Of a DNA stretch of 59,944 bases, positions 41,720 through 48,908 are shown piece by piece. The stretch lies in contig DKUO01000002.1 of the NCBI GenBank assembly GCA_002490705.1, forward strand, positions 77,661-137,604, given 5' to 3'. The position numbers and the translations under genes are program-made. Position 1 is the first letter of the stretch. Each line of letters starts with the position of its first letter. The notes under the pieces are model-generated. The model made no database searches, was not told where the DNA came from, and saw only the letters and a list, made by a program, of their open reading frames with translations. This stretch comes from Lachnospiraceae bacterium UBA7202. Lineage in GTDB: Bacteria; Bacillota; Clostridia; Lachnospirales; Lachnospiraceae.

Positions 41720-42051
41720 TGACCGAAGTCAAAGTGTATAAAACTAAATCAGGAGAATATATGAAATTTACCTGTGACGGCCATGCGGGATACGCAGATT
41801 ACGGAAAAGATATCGTCTGTGCGGCGATTTCCATTCTGGTGATTAACACGGTGAACTCCCTTGAGGAGATCACGAAAGAGGCAGTGCAGGTCGAAGCCGA
41901 CGAGAAGGCGGGCAGAATCAGTTGTACTTTTTTGAGACAGCCCTTAAAAGAAACCTCCGCCGCGCTCATGGATTCCCTGATGCTCGGACTGGGCCAAATC
42001 GAGGCGCAGTATGGGAAACAGCATTGTAAATTGACATTTGAGGAGGTGTAA
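41719..42051 (+). CDS. prp: Ribosomal-processing cysteine protease Prp
   Basis: A 110-residue cysteine protease (YsxB/Prp). The catalytic His is in CDGHAGYADYG and the Cys in DIVCAAISIL. It removes the N-terminal extension of L27, whose gene follows and indeed carries that extension. The ATG overlaps the rplU stop (TAATG), so translation is coupled. An internal ATG at 41761 with AGGAGA would drop the first strand of the fold and is less likely. Confidence 0.92.
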   Translation: MTEVKVYKTKSGEYMKFTCDGHAGYADYGKDIVCAAISILVINTVNSLEEITKEAVQVEADEKAGRISCTFLRQPLKETSAALMDSLMLGLGQIEAQYGKQHCKLTFEEV

Positions 42052-42055
42052 TACC

Positions 42056-42340
42056 ATGTTGAATATGAACCTTCAATTTTTCGCACACAAAAAGGGTGTC
42101 GGTTCCACCAAGAACGGTCGTGATTCCGAATCCAAGAGATTAGGCGCGAAAAGGGCTGACGGACAGTTCGTCAAAGCAGGAAACATCTTATACAGACAGC
42201 GCGGGACCAAGATTCATCCCGGCGTCAACGTCGGCAGAGGCGGGGACGACACACTGTTTGCGCTGGTGGACGGCGTTCTTCGTTTCGAGAGAAAAGGAAG
42301 AGACAGGAAGCAGGCTTCCGTTTATCCTGTAGAGAAGTAA
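42056..42340 (+). CDS. rpmA: 50S ribosomal protein L27 with cleavable N-terminal extension
   Basis: A 94-residue precursor. MLNMNLQFF precedes AHKKGVGSTKNGRDSES, the true N-terminus that reaches toward the peptidyl-transferase centre. FF-AHKKG is the Prp cleavage site known from Staphylococcus and other Firmicutes. AGGAGG at 42041-42046 lies at the 3' end of prp. A strong terminator follows. Confidence 0.96.
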   Translation: MLNMNLQFFAHKKGVGSTKNGRDSESKRLGAKRADGQFVKAGNILYRQRGTKIHPGVNVGRGGDDTLFALVDGVLRFERKGRDRKQASVYPVEK

Positions 42341-42354
42341 GAACCTTAAGACGG

Positions 42355-42393
42355 GCTCCGAACATCCATATGTTTGGAGCTTTTCCTTTTTTA
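42355..42393 (+). terminator. Terminator after rpmA
   Basis: GCTCCGAACA pairs with TGTTTGGAGC (one G.U) around a TCCATA loop, then TTTTCCTTTTTT. Confidence 0.88.
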
Positions 42394-42419
42394 TAAAAAT
42401 GAAGCTTGGAAGGACTGTT

Positions 42420-43709
42420 ATGTTTGCAGATCGCGCGAAGATTTACGTAAAAAGCGGGAAAGGCGGAGACGGCCACGTCTCCTTCCGCAGAGAAAAATAT
42501 GTGCCCAACGGCGGCCCTGACGGCGGAGACGGCGGAAACGGCGGCAGCGTCTACTTTGAAGTGGACGAGGGCTTAAACACCCTGACGGAGTTTCGGCATA
42601 TCCGCAAATACTGCGCCAAAAACGGCGAGGAGGGCGGTAAGAAAAACTGTGCCGGCAAAAACGGCGAGGATATCGTGATCAAGGTGCCGGAAGGCACAGT
42701 GATCAGAGAAGCGGAAAGCGGCAAGGTAATCACTGATATGTCCGGGGACAACAGGCGGTTTCTTCTGTTAAAGGGCGGACGAGGCGGAAGCGGAAACCAG
42801 CACTATGCCACCAGTACCATGCAGGCGCCCAAGTATGCCCAGCCCGGCCAGCCGGCCAAGGAGCTGGAGCTGCTTCTGGAACTCAAGGTCATCGCCGACG
42901 TAGGGCTCGTGGGCTTTCCCAATGTGGGAAAATCCACCTTTTTGGCAAAGGTGACAAACGCAAGGCCCAAAATTGCAAACTACCATTTTACCACCCTGAA
43001 TCCCAATCTGGGGGTGGTAGATCTGGAAGATGCGAAAGGCTTTGTAATCGCAGATATTCCCGGTTTGATTGAGGGCGCGTCCGAGGGCGTAGGGCTCGGA
43101 CATGAATTTCTGCGCCATATTGAGCGCACCAGACTGATTGTGCATATTGTGGACGCCGCTTCTACGGAAGGCCGTGATCCCATTCAGGACATCTATGCCA
43201 TCAATAAAGAACTGTCCGCCTATGAAAAATCACTTGCCGAGCGGCCACAGATCATCGCCGCCAACAAGATTGACATGATCTACGAGAAGGACAGCGACCC
43301 TGTGGAGGCCATACGGGCCGAATTTGAGCCGAAGGGCATTCCTGTCTACGGTATCTCGGCAGTCAGCGGCAAGGGCGTCAGGGAGCTTCTCTACGCCATT
43401 AACAACCGTCTTGAGACGCTTGGCAGCAAACCGTTGACCTTTGAGCAGGAATTCTTCCCGGAGTTTCATTTCGATATCGGGAACGAGCCCTTTACGGTGG
43501 TCTACGACGAAGCGGCAGACGAGTATGTGGTGGAGGGGCCCCGCATCGAAAAAATGCTTTCCTACACCAATCTGGAATCTGAGAAGGGCTTTAAATTTTT
43601 TCAGGATTTTTTGCGGGAACAGGGGATTTTGCAACAGCTTGAGGAGCTTGGAATCGAGGAGGGCAGCACCGTCAGAATGTATGGGCTTGCCTTTGATTAT
43701 TATAAGTAG
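42420..43709 (+). CDS. obgE: GTPase Obg
   Basis: A 429-residue ribosome-assembly GTPase. An N-terminal glycine-rich Obg fold (FADRAKIYVKSGKGGDG, GGDGGNGGSV) is followed by the G domain with G1 GFPNVGKSTF, G3 DIPGLIEGA and G4 NKID. The Lachnospiraceae-type C-terminal OCT domain covers about 350-429. ATG 42420 follows GGAAGGA; ATG 42399 lies on the downstream edge of the rpmA terminator. Obg binds the 50S subunit and links growth to ppGpp. Confidence 0.95.
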   Translation: MFADRAKIYVKSGKGGDGHVSFRREKYVPNGGPDGGDGGNGGSVYFEVDEGLNTLTEFRHIRKYCAKNGEEGGKKNCAGKNGEDIVIKVPEGTVIREAESGKVITDMSGDNRRFLLLKGGRGGSGNQHYATSTMQAPKYAQPGQPAKELELLLELKVIADVGLVGFPNVGKSTFLAKVTNARPKIANYHFTTLNPNLGVVDLEDAKGFVIADIPGLIEGASEGVGLGHEFLRHIERTRLIVHIVDAASTEGRDPIQDIYAINKELSAYEKSLAERPQIIAANKIDMIYEKDSDPVEAIRAEFEPKGIPVYGISAVSGKGVRELLYAINNRLETLGSKPLTFEQEFFPEFHFDIGNEPFTVVYDEAADEYVVEGPRIEKMLSYTNLESEKGFKFFQDFLREQGILQQLEELGIEEGSTVRMYGLAFDYYK

Positions 43710-43726
43710 CGCAATAGGAGGTATAC

Positions 43727-44026
43727 ATGGAACTGACCAGCAAACAGAGAGCCTATTTAAAAAGTCTGGCTAACGGTCTCGATCCCATTTTTCAATTGGG
43801 AAAGGCGAGCCTCACACCGGAGTTTACAGCTTCCATCGGCGACGCCTTCAACACGAGGGAGCTTCTAAAGATCGCCGTTTTAAAAAATTGTGCGGATGAT
43901 CCGAAGCAGCTTGCTGAGATTGTGGCGGAGCGGACCCATTCCACCGTCGTACAAGTGATCGGCAAAAAGATCATCCTCTATAAACCGGACAAGAAGAATC
44001 CTAAGATTATACTGCCAAAGGCATAG
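43727..44026 (+). CDS. yhbY: YhbY-type CRM-domain RNA-binding protein
   Basis: A 99-residue CRM domain: LTSKQRAYLKSLANGLDPIF, LGKASLTPEF, then ELLKIAVLKNC and VVQVIGKKIILYKP. YhbY associates with pre-50S particles. AGGAGG lies immediately upstream. The gene order obgE-yhbY-nadD-yqeK-rsfS is conserved in Firmicutes. Confidence 0.93.
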   Translation: MELTSKQRAYLKSLANGLDPIFQLGKASLTPEFTASIGDAFNTRELLKIAVLKNCADDPKQLAEIVAERTHSTVVQVIGKKIILYKPDKKNPKIILPKA

Positions 44027-44039
44027 AAGGGGACCGCGG

Positions 44040-44642
44040 ATGAAAAAAATCGGCATCATGGGCGGCACTTTTAATCCCATTCACAACGGCCATCTGGCAA
44101 TCGCACAGGCTGCAAAGGACCAGTTTGCACTGGAAAAAGTGCTGTTTATGCCAAGCGGCGTTCCCTACATGAAAAATCTACAGGAGGTTCTGCCCGCTTC
44201 TGTCAGGTGCGAAATGACGGCCCTCGCCATCAGGGGGATTCCCTATTTTGAGGTGTCTGATATGGAGGCTGTCACGGAGGGAAACACCTATACCTACCAG
44301 ACACTGGAAACATTAAAGTCCCTGCATCCCGACACGAATTATTATTTCATTTTGGGCGCAGACAGTCTCTATGCGATAGAAACATGGAAAAACCCGAAGC
44401 AGATTTTCAAAAGCTGTACCATAGTGGCGGCGGTGAGAGAGCAGACGCCGGAAAAGCTTCAGGCACAGATCCGGTATCTGCGGGAAAAATACCAGGCTTC
44501 CGTGGAAATGCTGGAATTTTCCGGTATCGACATTTCCTCCACCCGGATTCGCGACATGCTGCAACAAGGAGCGTCTGTACATGACCTAGTGCCAAAAGAG
44601 GTGGCGGCTTATATTGCAGAGAATCATCTGTTTCGTGAATGA
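44040..44642 (+). CDS. nadD: Nicotinate-nucleotide adenylyltransferase
   Basis: A 200-residue nucleotidyltransferase that makes deamido-NAD. It shows GIMGGTFNPIHNGHLAIAQ with the (H/T)xGH motif, FILGADSLYAIETWKNP, and the C-terminal GIDISSTRIRDMLQQG, the ISSTxIR signature. It starts 13 bases after yhbY. Confidence 0.94.
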   Translation: MKKIGIMGGTFNPIHNGHLAIAQAAKDQFALEKVLFMPSGVPYMKNLQEVLPASVRCEMTALAIRGIPYFEVSDMEAVTEGNTYTYQTLETLKSLHPDTNYYFILGADSLYAIETWKNPKQIFKSCTIVAAVREQTPEKLQAQIRYLREKYQASVEMLEFSGIDISSTRIRDMLQQGASVHDLVPKEVAAYIAENHLFRE

Positions 44643-44686
44643 CAGGAAATACTATCCTAAATCTGTTTCAAAGGGGGCATACTGAT

Positions 44687-45283
44687 ATGAGCGGTAAAAA
44701 TATGGAAAACTCGGATATTGCCAATATACGGAAAGAGATGGAAACCGTTTTGTCCTCCAAGCGTTACGCCCATACGCTGGGAGTTGCCTACACGGCGGCC
44801 GCCCTTGCAATGGCCCACGGGGAGCCTATGGAAGATGCCATGATCGCGGGCCTGTTACACGACTGTGCCAAGTCCATGCACGGCTCGGAGCTGGTGGCTA
44901 TCTGCGAGAAAGCCCGTCTCAACGTAACGGCAGTGGAGAGAAGCAACCCTACAGCGCTTCTCCACGCAAAGGCCGGGGCCTATCTGGCGCAGCATAAGTA
45001 CGGCGTAAATAATGACAACATCTTAAACGCCATCCGTTATCATACCACGGGACGCCCGGATATGAGCAGATTGGAGAAGATTCTCTATATTGCGGATTAT
45101 ATCGAACCGAACCGGAAACAGCTGGCAGAGCTTGACATGATCCGCAGAATTGCGTTTCAGGATCTGGACTGGACCATGGAAAAAATACTGGCAAACACCC
45201 TCTCTTATCTGCGTACCACAGACGGGCAGCTGGACGATATGACGGTCAAAACGTACAATTATTACAAACGTGTGGAAACATAG
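44687..45283 (+). CDS. yqeK: YqeK-family HD-domain hydrolase
   Basis: A 198-residue HD-domain protein. Metal ligands are in KRYAHTLGVAYTA, GLLHDCAKS and the later IRYHTTGRPDMS. YqeK hydrolyses diadenosine tetraphosphate symmetrically. ATG 44687 follows AAAGGGGG; the frame reads back into nadD without a ribosome site. rsfS follows after 25 bases. Confidence 0.9.
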   Translation: MSGKNMENSDIANIRKEMETVLSSKRYAHTLGVAYTAAALAMAHGEPMEDAMIAGLLHDCAKSMHGSELVAICEKARLNVTAVERSNPTALLHAKAGAYLAQHKYGVNNDNILNAIRYHTTGRPDMSRLEKILYIADYIEPNRKQLAELDMIRRIAFQDLDWTMEKILANTLSYLRTTDGQLDDMTVKTYNYYKRVET

Positions 45284-45308
45284 AAAAAATAGAAAGGCTA
45301 GACACAAT

Positions 45309-45659
45309 ATGGAAACAAAGGAAATTGCGTTAATGGCGGTAAATGCGCTGGAAGACAAAAAGGCGGAGGATATTCGGATCATTGATATCAGCCGGATTTC
45401 AACCATCGCGGATTATTTTATCATTGCAGACGGCAGTAATAAGAGTCAGATACAGGCCATGGCTGACAATGTATCCGAGGTTCTGGGAAGAGCGGGCGTT
45501 ACTGTCAGGCAGATCGAGGGATACCAGAACGCGAACTGGATTTTGATGGACTTTCAGGATATCATCATCCACATTTTTGACCGTGAGAACCGATTATTTT
45601 ACGATCTGGAACGGATCTGGCGGGACGGCGTCCTGATCGAAAAAGAGGCTCTCCAATAG
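45309..45659 (+). CDS. rsfS: Ribosomal silencing factor RsfS
   Basis: A 116-residue RsfS/Iojap protein that binds L14 and blocks subunit joining under starvation. It shows ALMAVNALEDKKAEDIRIIDIS, ADYFIIADGSNKSQIQAMAD, and ENANWILMDF-like NANWILMDFQDIIIHIFD. ATG 45309 follows AGAAAGG. The stop codon sits in the loop of the operon terminator. Confidence 0.93.
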   Translation: METKEIALMAVNALEDKKAEDIRIIDISRISTIADYFIIADGSNKSQIQAMADNVSEVLGRAGVTVRQIEGYQNANWILMDFQDIIIHIFDRENRLFYDLERIWRDGVLIEKEALQ

Positions 45660-45674
45660 AAGAGCCTCTTTTTG
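45642..45674 (+). terminator. Terminator overlapping the rsfS stop (probably bidirectional)
   Basis: AGAGGCTCT (45644-45652) pairs perfectly with AGAGCCTCT (45661-45669), flanked by A-run and T-run. The minus-strand DUF378 gene ends 2 bases later, so it can serve both transcripts. Confidence 0.9.
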
Positions 45675-45675
45675 A

Positions 45676-45897
45676 CTAAGCCTTGTTCGATTCTGCCGTG
45701 CCATTTGTATACATATAGAATGTGATGATATACAGACCGGCGATACCCACCAGAGCATAAATAATTCTCGAAAACCATGACATGTTACCAAAGATAAATG
45801 CCACAAGGTCAAAGCTGAAAAAGCCGATCAAACCCCAGTTGATAGCGCCGATAATAGCAATCGTCAGGGCAAGGCAGTCCAATGCTTTATTTCTCAT
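45676..45897 (-). CDS. DUF378 small membrane protein
   Basis: A 73-residue protein with two membrane helices: ALTIAIIGAINWGLIGFF and SRIIYALVGIAGLYIITF, joined by DLVAFIFG. The INWGLxG and YxLVGIAGLY signatures mark the DUF378 family. The true start at 45897 is preceded on the minus strand by GAGGGGGGAAGG; the open frame extends further but encodes nothing family-like. Function unknown. Confidence 0.83.
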   Translation of the reverse strand: MRNKALDCLALTIAIIGAINWGLIGFFSFDLVAFIFGNMSWFSRIIYALVGIAGLYIITFYMYTNGTAESNKA

Positions 45898-45960
45898 TTT
45901 CCTTCCCCCCTCATAAAAGACATCAACCCCTGTATGAAAAAAGAGAGACTGACTGTTAAC

Positions 45961-45987
45961 CGTAATTGCAAAGAAGCGGCAATTACG
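45961..45987. repeat. Perfect 9-bp inverted repeat upstream of the DUF378 gene
   Basis: CGTAATTGC and GCAATTACG flank a 9-base spacer. It lies 64 bases upstream of the DUF378 start, in a 196-base gap with no gene. It has no T-run, so it is more likely an operator or mRNA stem than a terminator. Confidence 0.5.
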
Positions 45988-46093
45988 ATTACTATGTAGT
46001 ATGTCTGAAAGCATTGATGCTATGTAAGAGAAATCGGTTAAAAATTTTCCAGAACATTTGTTTTTCTTTTGGTGTAGAAATTCTTTTGCAATA

Positions 46094-46945
46094 TTATATC
46101 TGTTTTTTAACAACAGGAATCCACACTTCAAATTTGGCATTTTGCGGGTCGGGATTCAGATAAACCTCCACATCCGGGGCGTCCCCATATTCATACCCGG
46201 ACGTCGGCAGCCATTCTGTTACAATACGCCTTTCAAGTTCCTGAATGGAAATATTCGTACCTTCTCCCGGAAAAATGGCCCAGGTAGCCGCCGGCACGGT
46301 ATATTCCTCAAAATTCGCTTTTTCCTGTGTACTCGGCACGGCAATATAGTATCTCCAGCTTTCCGTATCGTTGCAGGCGCTGACGCCGAGCACGCCCATG
46401 GGCGGCGCGTCCATCATGGCTGCCAGCTTCTGCAAAGTGCCATCCATGGATACTTCCTGCCATTTAGAGGGAATCGTCATAAAATTTTGTTCAATCTCTT
46501 TTTGCAGCGGCACTGACACACCGACAATGCGAAAGGCTTCCTTTGTTTCTATCCGATAGTTCATTTCCTCCACTCCTTTGACAATTATTTTAAAAGAAAC
46601 AGGCGGAAAAGATTTCACAGAAACACCCTCGCTTTTGACGGCAGAGGGAGCAATTCCATGCACGGACTGAAAGGCTCTGTTAAACGCAGTGGGAGAGTGA
46701 TACCCGTATTTTGCCGCTATATCAATAATTTTCACATCCTTCCCCTGCAAATCAACGGCAGCAAGCGACATTTTCCTCCTTCGGATATACTCTGACAACG
46801 AAACGCCTGCCATATAAGTAAACATTCTCTGGAAATGGTAGGAAGAACAGCAGGCAATGCGTCCGAGCTGCTCATAGTCGATCTCATCCGTCAGGTGTTC
46901 CTCCATATAGCCGATCGCTTCATTTAATTTTTCAATCCATTCCAT
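46094..46945 (-). CDS. AraC-family regulator with GyrI-like effector domain
   Basis: A 283-residue Rob/TipA-like architecture. Two AraC helix-turn-helix units (1-105) show YEQLGRIACCSSYHFQRMFTYMAG and DIAAKYGYHSPTAFNRAFQSVHG. A GyrI-like small-molecule-binding domain (about 125-283) follows, with FRIVGVSVPLQ, WAIFPGEG and DVEVYLNPD. Such proteins bind hydrophobic cationic compounds and activate efflux or stress genes. No transporter is adjacent. The start is preceded by AGGAGG on the minus strand. Confidence 0.88.
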   Translation of the reverse strand: MEWIEKLNEAIGYMEEHLTDEIDYEQLGRIACCSSYHFQRMFTYMAGVSLSEYIRRRKMSLAAVDLQGKDVKIIDIAAKYGYHSPTAFNRAFQSVHGIAPSAVKSEGVSVKSFPPVSFKIIVKGVEEMNYRIETKEAFRIVGVSVPLQKEIEQNFMTIPSKWQEVSMDGTLQKLAAMMDAPPMGVLGVSACNDTESWRYYIAVPSTQEKANFEEYTVPAATWAIFPGEGTNISIQELERRIVTEWLPTSGYEYGDAPDVEVYLNPDPQNAKFEVWIPVVKKQI

Positions 46946-47012
46946 ACTTTACATCCTCCTGATAGTGATAGTATATATGAAGCTTTTGCCTTTTTCCTCT
47001 CATTTTCTGCAC

Positions 47013-47049
47013 AAAAAAGAGAGCATACACAATCTTTAGGTATGCCCTC
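47013..47049 (-). terminator. Terminator of lexA (minus strand)
   Basis: GAGGGCATAC and GTATGCTCTC (minus-strand sense) form a stem with a G.U pair around CTAAAGATTGT, followed by a run of six T. It lies 19 bases past the lexA stop. Confidence 0.8.
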
Positions 47050-47067
47050 CGTCCTTTCATTCAATCG

Positions 47068-47685
47068 CTATTTATAGAGACGAAATACGCCGAACACTTT
47101 ACCTAAAATCTGACAGTCATCCACGATGATAGGATCCATAGAATCATTCTCCGGCTGAAGGCGGACATGCCCGTTTTCTTTATAAAAAGTCTTAACCGTA
47201 GCGGAATCATCAATCAGCGCCACCACCGTATCGCCGTTATCCGCCGTCTGGCAGCTTTTGACAAAAATCTGGTCTCCGCTGTAAATTCCCACATTGATCA
47301 TGGAATCCCCCTTCACCTTAAGGACAAAGGACTCGCCGTTTGGCACCATATCGGCGGGAACGGGAAAGTAGCTTTCGATATTTTCCTCCGCAAGAATCGG
47401 CTGTCCGGCTGCAACCTGCCCGATCACAGGCAGGGAAACCATTTCCGTGCGCACCATCTGAAAATTATCATCGCAAATCTCAATCGCGCGGGGCTTCGTG
47501 GGATCACGCCTGATATAGCCGTTCTTCTCCAGGGTCTCCAGATGAGAGTGAACAGAGGAAGTGGACTTCAGATTCACCGCTTCACAGATCTCGCGGACCG
47601 CCGGCGGATAACCCTTATTTAAAATCTCATCCTTAATATAATCTAATATCTGCTGCTGTTTTACCGTGATCTTTCCATGCGCCAT
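47068..47685 (-). CDS. lexA: SOS repressor LexA
   Basis: A 205-residue repressor-protease. The winged-helix DNA-binding domain (1-70) shows YPPAVREICEAVNLKSTSSV and the GYIRRDP wing. Autocleavage should occur between A93 and G94 in QVAAGQP. The catalytic dyad is S128 (KGDSMI) and K165 (ATVKTF). I chose ATG 47685 (MAHGKIT) because it matches the family start and has AAGGAT upstream; the frame extends 13 codons further. It is divergent from a YneA-like gene across a region with four LexA-type boxes. Confidence 0.93.
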   Translation of the reverse strand: MAHGKITVKQQQILDYIKDEILNKGYPPAVREICEAVNLKSTSSVHSHLETLEKNGYIRRDPTKPRAIEICDDNFQMVRTEMVSLPVIGQVAAGQPILAEENIESYFPVPADMVPNGESFVLKVKGDSMINVGIYSGDQIFVKSCQTADNGDTVVALIDDSATVKTFYKENGHVRLQPENDSMDPIIVDDCQILGKVFGVFRLYK

Positions 47686-47793
47686 ACCCAAATCCTTATC
47701 CTTTCCTGAAATGCGGTCATTCATGCAATTTCTTCAATATTTACAATGAGTTACAAGTCTAACCTACTAACGCTTTCCTACTTTCTTTATTCA

Positions 47794-47822
47794 ATGATAA
47801 CACAGCACATCGCAAAAAGCAA
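47794..47822 (-). promoter_or_regulatory. Candidate lexA promoter (minus strand)
   Basis: Minus strand: TTGCTT (47822-47817), 17-base spacer, TATCAT (47799-47794). The nearest LexA-type box (47834-47845) lies just upstream of this -35. A second TTGACA on the minus strand at 47859-47854 lacks a good -10. Confidence 0.4.
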
Positions 47823-47833
47823 ACATATATTCA

Positions 47834-47930
47834 GAAAATTTGTTCGATTTTTTTGTCAAAAAGTATTGACAGGCGAAAATACGTTCGATATAATGCAGGT
47901 ATAAAGAACATCCGTTCGCAACATTTGTTC
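47834..47930. promoter_or_regulatory. Cluster of four LexA-type boxes
   Basis: Four sites fit GAAC-N4-GTTC at 7 or 8 of 8 fixed bases: GAAAATTTGTTC (47834-47845), GAAAATACGTTC (47875-47886, inside the yneA-like promoter spacer), GAACATCCGTTC (47906-47917, perfect, just after the predicted start) and CAACATTTGTTC (47919-47930). Together they can repress both divergent genes. Confidence 0.8.
47866..47894 (+). promoter_or_regulatory. Consensus promoter of the YneA-like gene
   Basis: TTGACA (47866-47871), 17-base spacer, TATAAT (47889-47894): a perfect sigma-A promoter. One LexA-type box lies in the spacer and two downstream, typical of a strong promoter kept silent by LexA. Confidence 0.9.
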
Positions 47931-47961
47931 TGTTTTTCATTCAGAGAGGAGTTGACGAGAC

Positions 47962-48357
47962 ATGACACAGAGACGCAGAAGACCACAGGATATCAGAAGC
48001 GAGAGACGTATCCGCAATAACCGCATTCGCAGAAGACGGGAAATGAGAAAAAATTTCCTTTTGTTTGTGATGACACTCTGCCTGATCGTCACTACCTCCG
48101 TTGCCGTCAGCTCTTTCCGCTCCAACGCAAAGAGCGACGCCTCCAAAGAAACGTATAAATATTATAAGAGTATCGTCGTATCAGACAGCGACACACTCTG
48201 GTCTATCGCTGAAACCTATATGGATGAAGAGCATTATGAGTCGGTCTATGAATACATCCGGGAAGTTATGCGGATTAACAGCCTGACCAATGATGCGATC
48301 TATGCGGACGCACATTTGATTGTGCCTTATTATGCCGCCGCTGCTACAATGCCGTAA
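47962..48357 (+). CDS. YneA-like LysM protein, SOS cell-division suppressor candidate
   Basis: A 131-residue protein. A very basic N-terminus (RRRRPQDIRSERRIRNNR) is followed by one membrane helix (about 34-53) and a C-terminal LysM-type domain (about 75-125; VVSDSDTLWSIAETYMDE, YADAHLIVPY). Bacillus YneA has the same plan (short anchor plus LysM), is divergent from lexA, and delays septation during SOS. Position, LexA boxes and topology support the same role here; sequence identity was not measured. AGAGGAG precedes the ATG. Confidence 0.8.
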   Translation: MTQRRRRPQDIRSERRIRNNRIRRRREMRKNFLLFVMTLCLIVTTSVAVSSFRSNAKSDASKETYKYYKSIVVSDSDTLWSIAETYMDEEHYESVYEYIREVMRINSLTNDAIYADAHLIVPYYAAAATMP

Positions 48358-48414
48358 CTTAATTGTAATATTATAAAGTTATATTTCCCCTGCTATGAAA
48401 GGACCCGTTAAAAT

Positions 48415-48789
48415 ATGAAACGTGAACTCGGAATTGCCCGTTGCGGGCTGGCTTGCTGTTTATGCTCTGAAAACGATACATGCAGCGGTTGCAGCTCTGA
48501 CGCGTGTTTGGATAAAGAATGGTGTGAAAACAGGAGCTGTTCTATCTCTAAAGCGATCAGTCATTGTTACCAATGCCCTGAATCATGTCAGAAAGGATTA
48601 CTGGCACAAATCAAGCCCTATGGGTTTACTCTTTTTGTGAAACGATATGGGGTGGAAAAACTGCTGGACTGTCTGGAGCGAAATGAGCAAAAAGGCGTTG
48701 TGTATCACCGAGAAGGATTCCACGGAGATTACGACGATTTTGAAGATGTGGAAGAGCTGATTGCTTTTATTCTTGCAGGAGAAAAATAA
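48415..48789 (+). CDS. DUF3795 cysteine-rich protein
   Basis: A 124-residue protein with twelve or so cysteines in CxxC-like clusters in the first 70 residues (ARCGLACCLC, CSGCSSDAC, CYQCPESC), likely binding one or more metal centres. An acidic helix follows (DDFEDVEELIAFIL). The pattern matches DUF3795, whose function is unknown. It is monocistronic, ending at the hairpin at 48821-48877. Confidence 0.75.
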   Translation: MKRELGIARCGLACCLCSENDTCSGCSSDACLDKEWCENRSCSISKAISHCYQCPESCQKGLLAQIKPYGFTLFVKRYGVEKLLDCLERNEQKGVVYHREGFHGDYDDFEDVEELIAFILAGEK

Positions 48790-48820
48790 CTATCATAACA
48801 CAACTAAAAGAGCAATTATA

Positions 48821-48886
48821 AATGATCCGTTGAAAAGGCTAACCCTTATGGGCTATAATAATTTTTAACGGATTATTTTATTTTGT
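48821..48886 (+). terminator. 16-bp hairpin with T-rich tail between DUF3795 and the beta-lactamase-like gene
   Basis: Positions 48821-48836 pair with 48862-48877 over all 16 bases, two being G.U pairs that only form in plus-strand RNA. A smaller CCC-TTAT-GGG stem lies inside the 25-base loop, and TTATTTTG follows. This reads as the terminator of the DUF3795 gene. The promoter of the next gene lies inside it. Confidence 0.6.
48830..48859 (+). promoter_or_regulatory. Promoter of the class D beta-lactamase-like gene
   Basis: TTGAAA (48830-48835), 18-base spacer, TATAAT (48854-48859), 49 bases upstream of the ATG. It is nested inside the hairpin, so terminator and promoter share bases. Confidence 0.65.
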
Positions 48887-48908
48887 TCTTAAGGAGAAAT
48901 ATGATCTG

